Origin: Alphaproteobacteria bacterium UBA2723
GTDB taxonomy: Bacteria; Pseudomonadota; Alphaproteobacteria; RF32; CAG-239
Reading direction: 5' to 3'
DNA: 5,739 bases
Assembly (NCBI GenBank): GCA_002353835.1
Contig: DEKL01000078.1
Coordinates: 1-5,739, forward strand
Shown here: in pieces, positions 4,948-5,739 of the stretch
Position numbering within the stretch: the first letter of the stretch is position 1
Layout of the letters: each line of letters begins with the position of its first letter
The notes under the pieces: model-generated
What the model was told of the DNA's origin: nothing
What the model saw: the letters and a program-made list of their open reading frames with translations, nothing else
The model's database searches: none
Program-made: the position numbers and the translations under genes

Positions 4948-5739
4948 TTAAATCGGCTTTCTCAGCATATCTAAAGTGAAACGATTGGTGTAATGAAGGT
5001 CTGCTAAAAGCTTTTCCGCTTCATCAAAGTGTTGCCCTAAGCGTTCGGTAAAATGGGCATCATCACTTAACACTATCGGCACAATGCCACCGTCTTTGGC
5101 AAGTTCTTTTATCATCCAAATATCAGGATAGGGGCGGTTTAACTGTTCATAACCGTTGGTGTTTACCTCTATCGGAATTTTCGCCTCTTTAACCGCTTCC
5201 AAGACTTCCATTTTGCACTCATCATAAATTTTATCAACGCCTAAATCCAAGCGGGTGGTATAATCCAAATGGGCGATAAAGCTGAAATATCCGCTTTTGA
5301 TGGCGGCAATGATATTTTTATAGTGGTTTAATATCATTTTATGCAAGGTTTCGGCATCCGGTTGCGGGTTTAGGTGTTTTAAGTGAAAAATGTTGCAGAC
5401 AAAACTTTCATCATCATTTTTTAGGAAATGGCTGCCGCTGATGAGGTAATCCACGGGCAGGCGGGTGACCATTTTATCAAAATAATTGCGCCAGTCTTTA
5501 TCTTGGAAAAAGTCCACTTCAAAACCGATTTTAATGTTTATCTTAAATTCGGATTTTAGGTTGTTTAAGATTTCTATATGCTTCATGTAAGCCTTTTCAG
5601 CCTTATTGAAATCATCAAAAAACACAGGCTCATATTGCAGATACGGGGTTAGGCTTTTATGAAAAATCATGTGGTTTGAAACGCCGATGGTTTCAAAACC
5701 TAGATTTTGCGCTGTTTCAATCATCTCGCGCGCGGAGTA
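4948..5739 (-). CDS. PHP-domain phosphoesterase, histidinol-phosphatase-like, 5' end cut by window edge
   Basis: The frame is open to the right edge. The 263 visible residues begin YSAREMIETAQNLGFETIGVSNH, so the ATG at 5724 is internal and about 15-25 N-terminal residues, including the first HxH metal-binding motif, lie outside the window. Counting from that ATG, the remaining PHP motifs are present: H18 in GVSNH (usually TDH), E69 in GFEVDFF, H99 in ISGSHFL, H152 in IAHLDY, NTNGYEQLNRPYPD at 188-201, and D221/D222 and H224 in SDDAHF. These form a tri-metal centre in a distorted TIM-like barrel. The family includes histidinol-phosphate phosphatase (HisK/HisJ, histidine biosynthesis) as well as other phosphoesterases; the GSHFL and NTNG...YP features favour the histidinol-phosphatase type. 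No other his gene is visible, so the substrate is not proven. It is the first visible gene of a two-gene unit with the DUF4186 gene. Confidence 0.88.
   Translation of the reverse strand, partial: YSAREMIETAQNLGFETIGVSNHMIFHKSLTPYLQYEPVFFDDFNKAEKAYMKHIEILNNLKSEFKINIKIGFEVDFFQDKDWRNYFDKMVTRLPVDYLISGSHFLKNDDESFVCNIFHLKHLNPQPDAETLHKMILNHYKNIIAAIKSGYFSFIAHLDYTTRLDLGVDKIYDECKMEVLEAVKEAKIPIEVNTNGYEQLNRPYPDIWMIKELAKDGGIVPIVLSDDAHFTERLGQHFDEAEKLLADLHYTNRFTLDMLRKPI

Noticed and set aside
1..5739. Search for tRNA or rRNA genes, CRISPR arrays, insertion sequences and att sites
   Set aside because: No cloverleaf-like segment, regularly spaced direct repeats, transposase frame or terminal inverted repeats were seen by eye.

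Overview
The window looks like a chromosomal segment of an AT-leaning alphaproteobacterium. Three things support this: the RecA and FabI proteins read as alphaproteobacterial, the recA promoter carries a GAAC-N7-GAAC LexA operator (the alphaproteobacterial SOS box, not the CTG-N10-CAG type), and FabI has the HAIAFSDK-type segment I associate with that class. Genus cannot be fixed from the sequence alone. An uncultured host-associated or gut lineage is only a guess from the base composition and the number of unfamiliar small genes.

Layout, left to right. An unrecognised 165-aa gene on the + strand (28-525) runs toward fabI on the - strand (585-1412), and the two share a bidirectional hairpin terminator (530-564). 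fabI and recA (1690-2721, +) are divergent around a 277-bp AT-rich control region. That region holds a recA promoter whose -35/-10 spacer contains the LexA box, a perfect 9-bp dyad, and a weak candidate fabI promoter. After recA comes a GC-rich, multi-segment inverted-repeat element (2744-2821), then a rho-independent terminator (2876-2904). An unrecognised 140-aa gene (3033-3455, +) follows, with its own candidate promoter and a terminator directly after its stop. Next is a gene (3566-4585, +) for a putative cytoplasmic HExxH metalloprotein. It is driven by the best promoter in the window: TTGACA, 17 bp, TATACT with an extended -10. It ends 7 bp from a convergent two-gene unit on the - strand: a PHP-domain histidinol-phosphatase-like gene, cut by the right edge of the window (4948-5739), followed after 4 bp by a DUF4186 gene (4593-4943).

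How the genes relate. recA is the SOS recombinase and carries the expected LexA-controlled promoter. fabI is the housekeeping enoyl-ACP reductase of fatty-acid synthesis. There is no clear functional link between recA, fabI, the two unknown genes and the metalloprotein gene; most sit in their own transcription units. The PHP and DUF4186 genes are probably co-transcribed. I do not see a convincing new multi-gene system. The items most worth a second look are the inverted-repeat element after recA and the strongly promoted, uncharacterised HEVTH protein. Two gene starts (fabI and the HEVTH gene) were moved downstream from the longest possible reading frame on ribosome-binding-site and promoter evidence.
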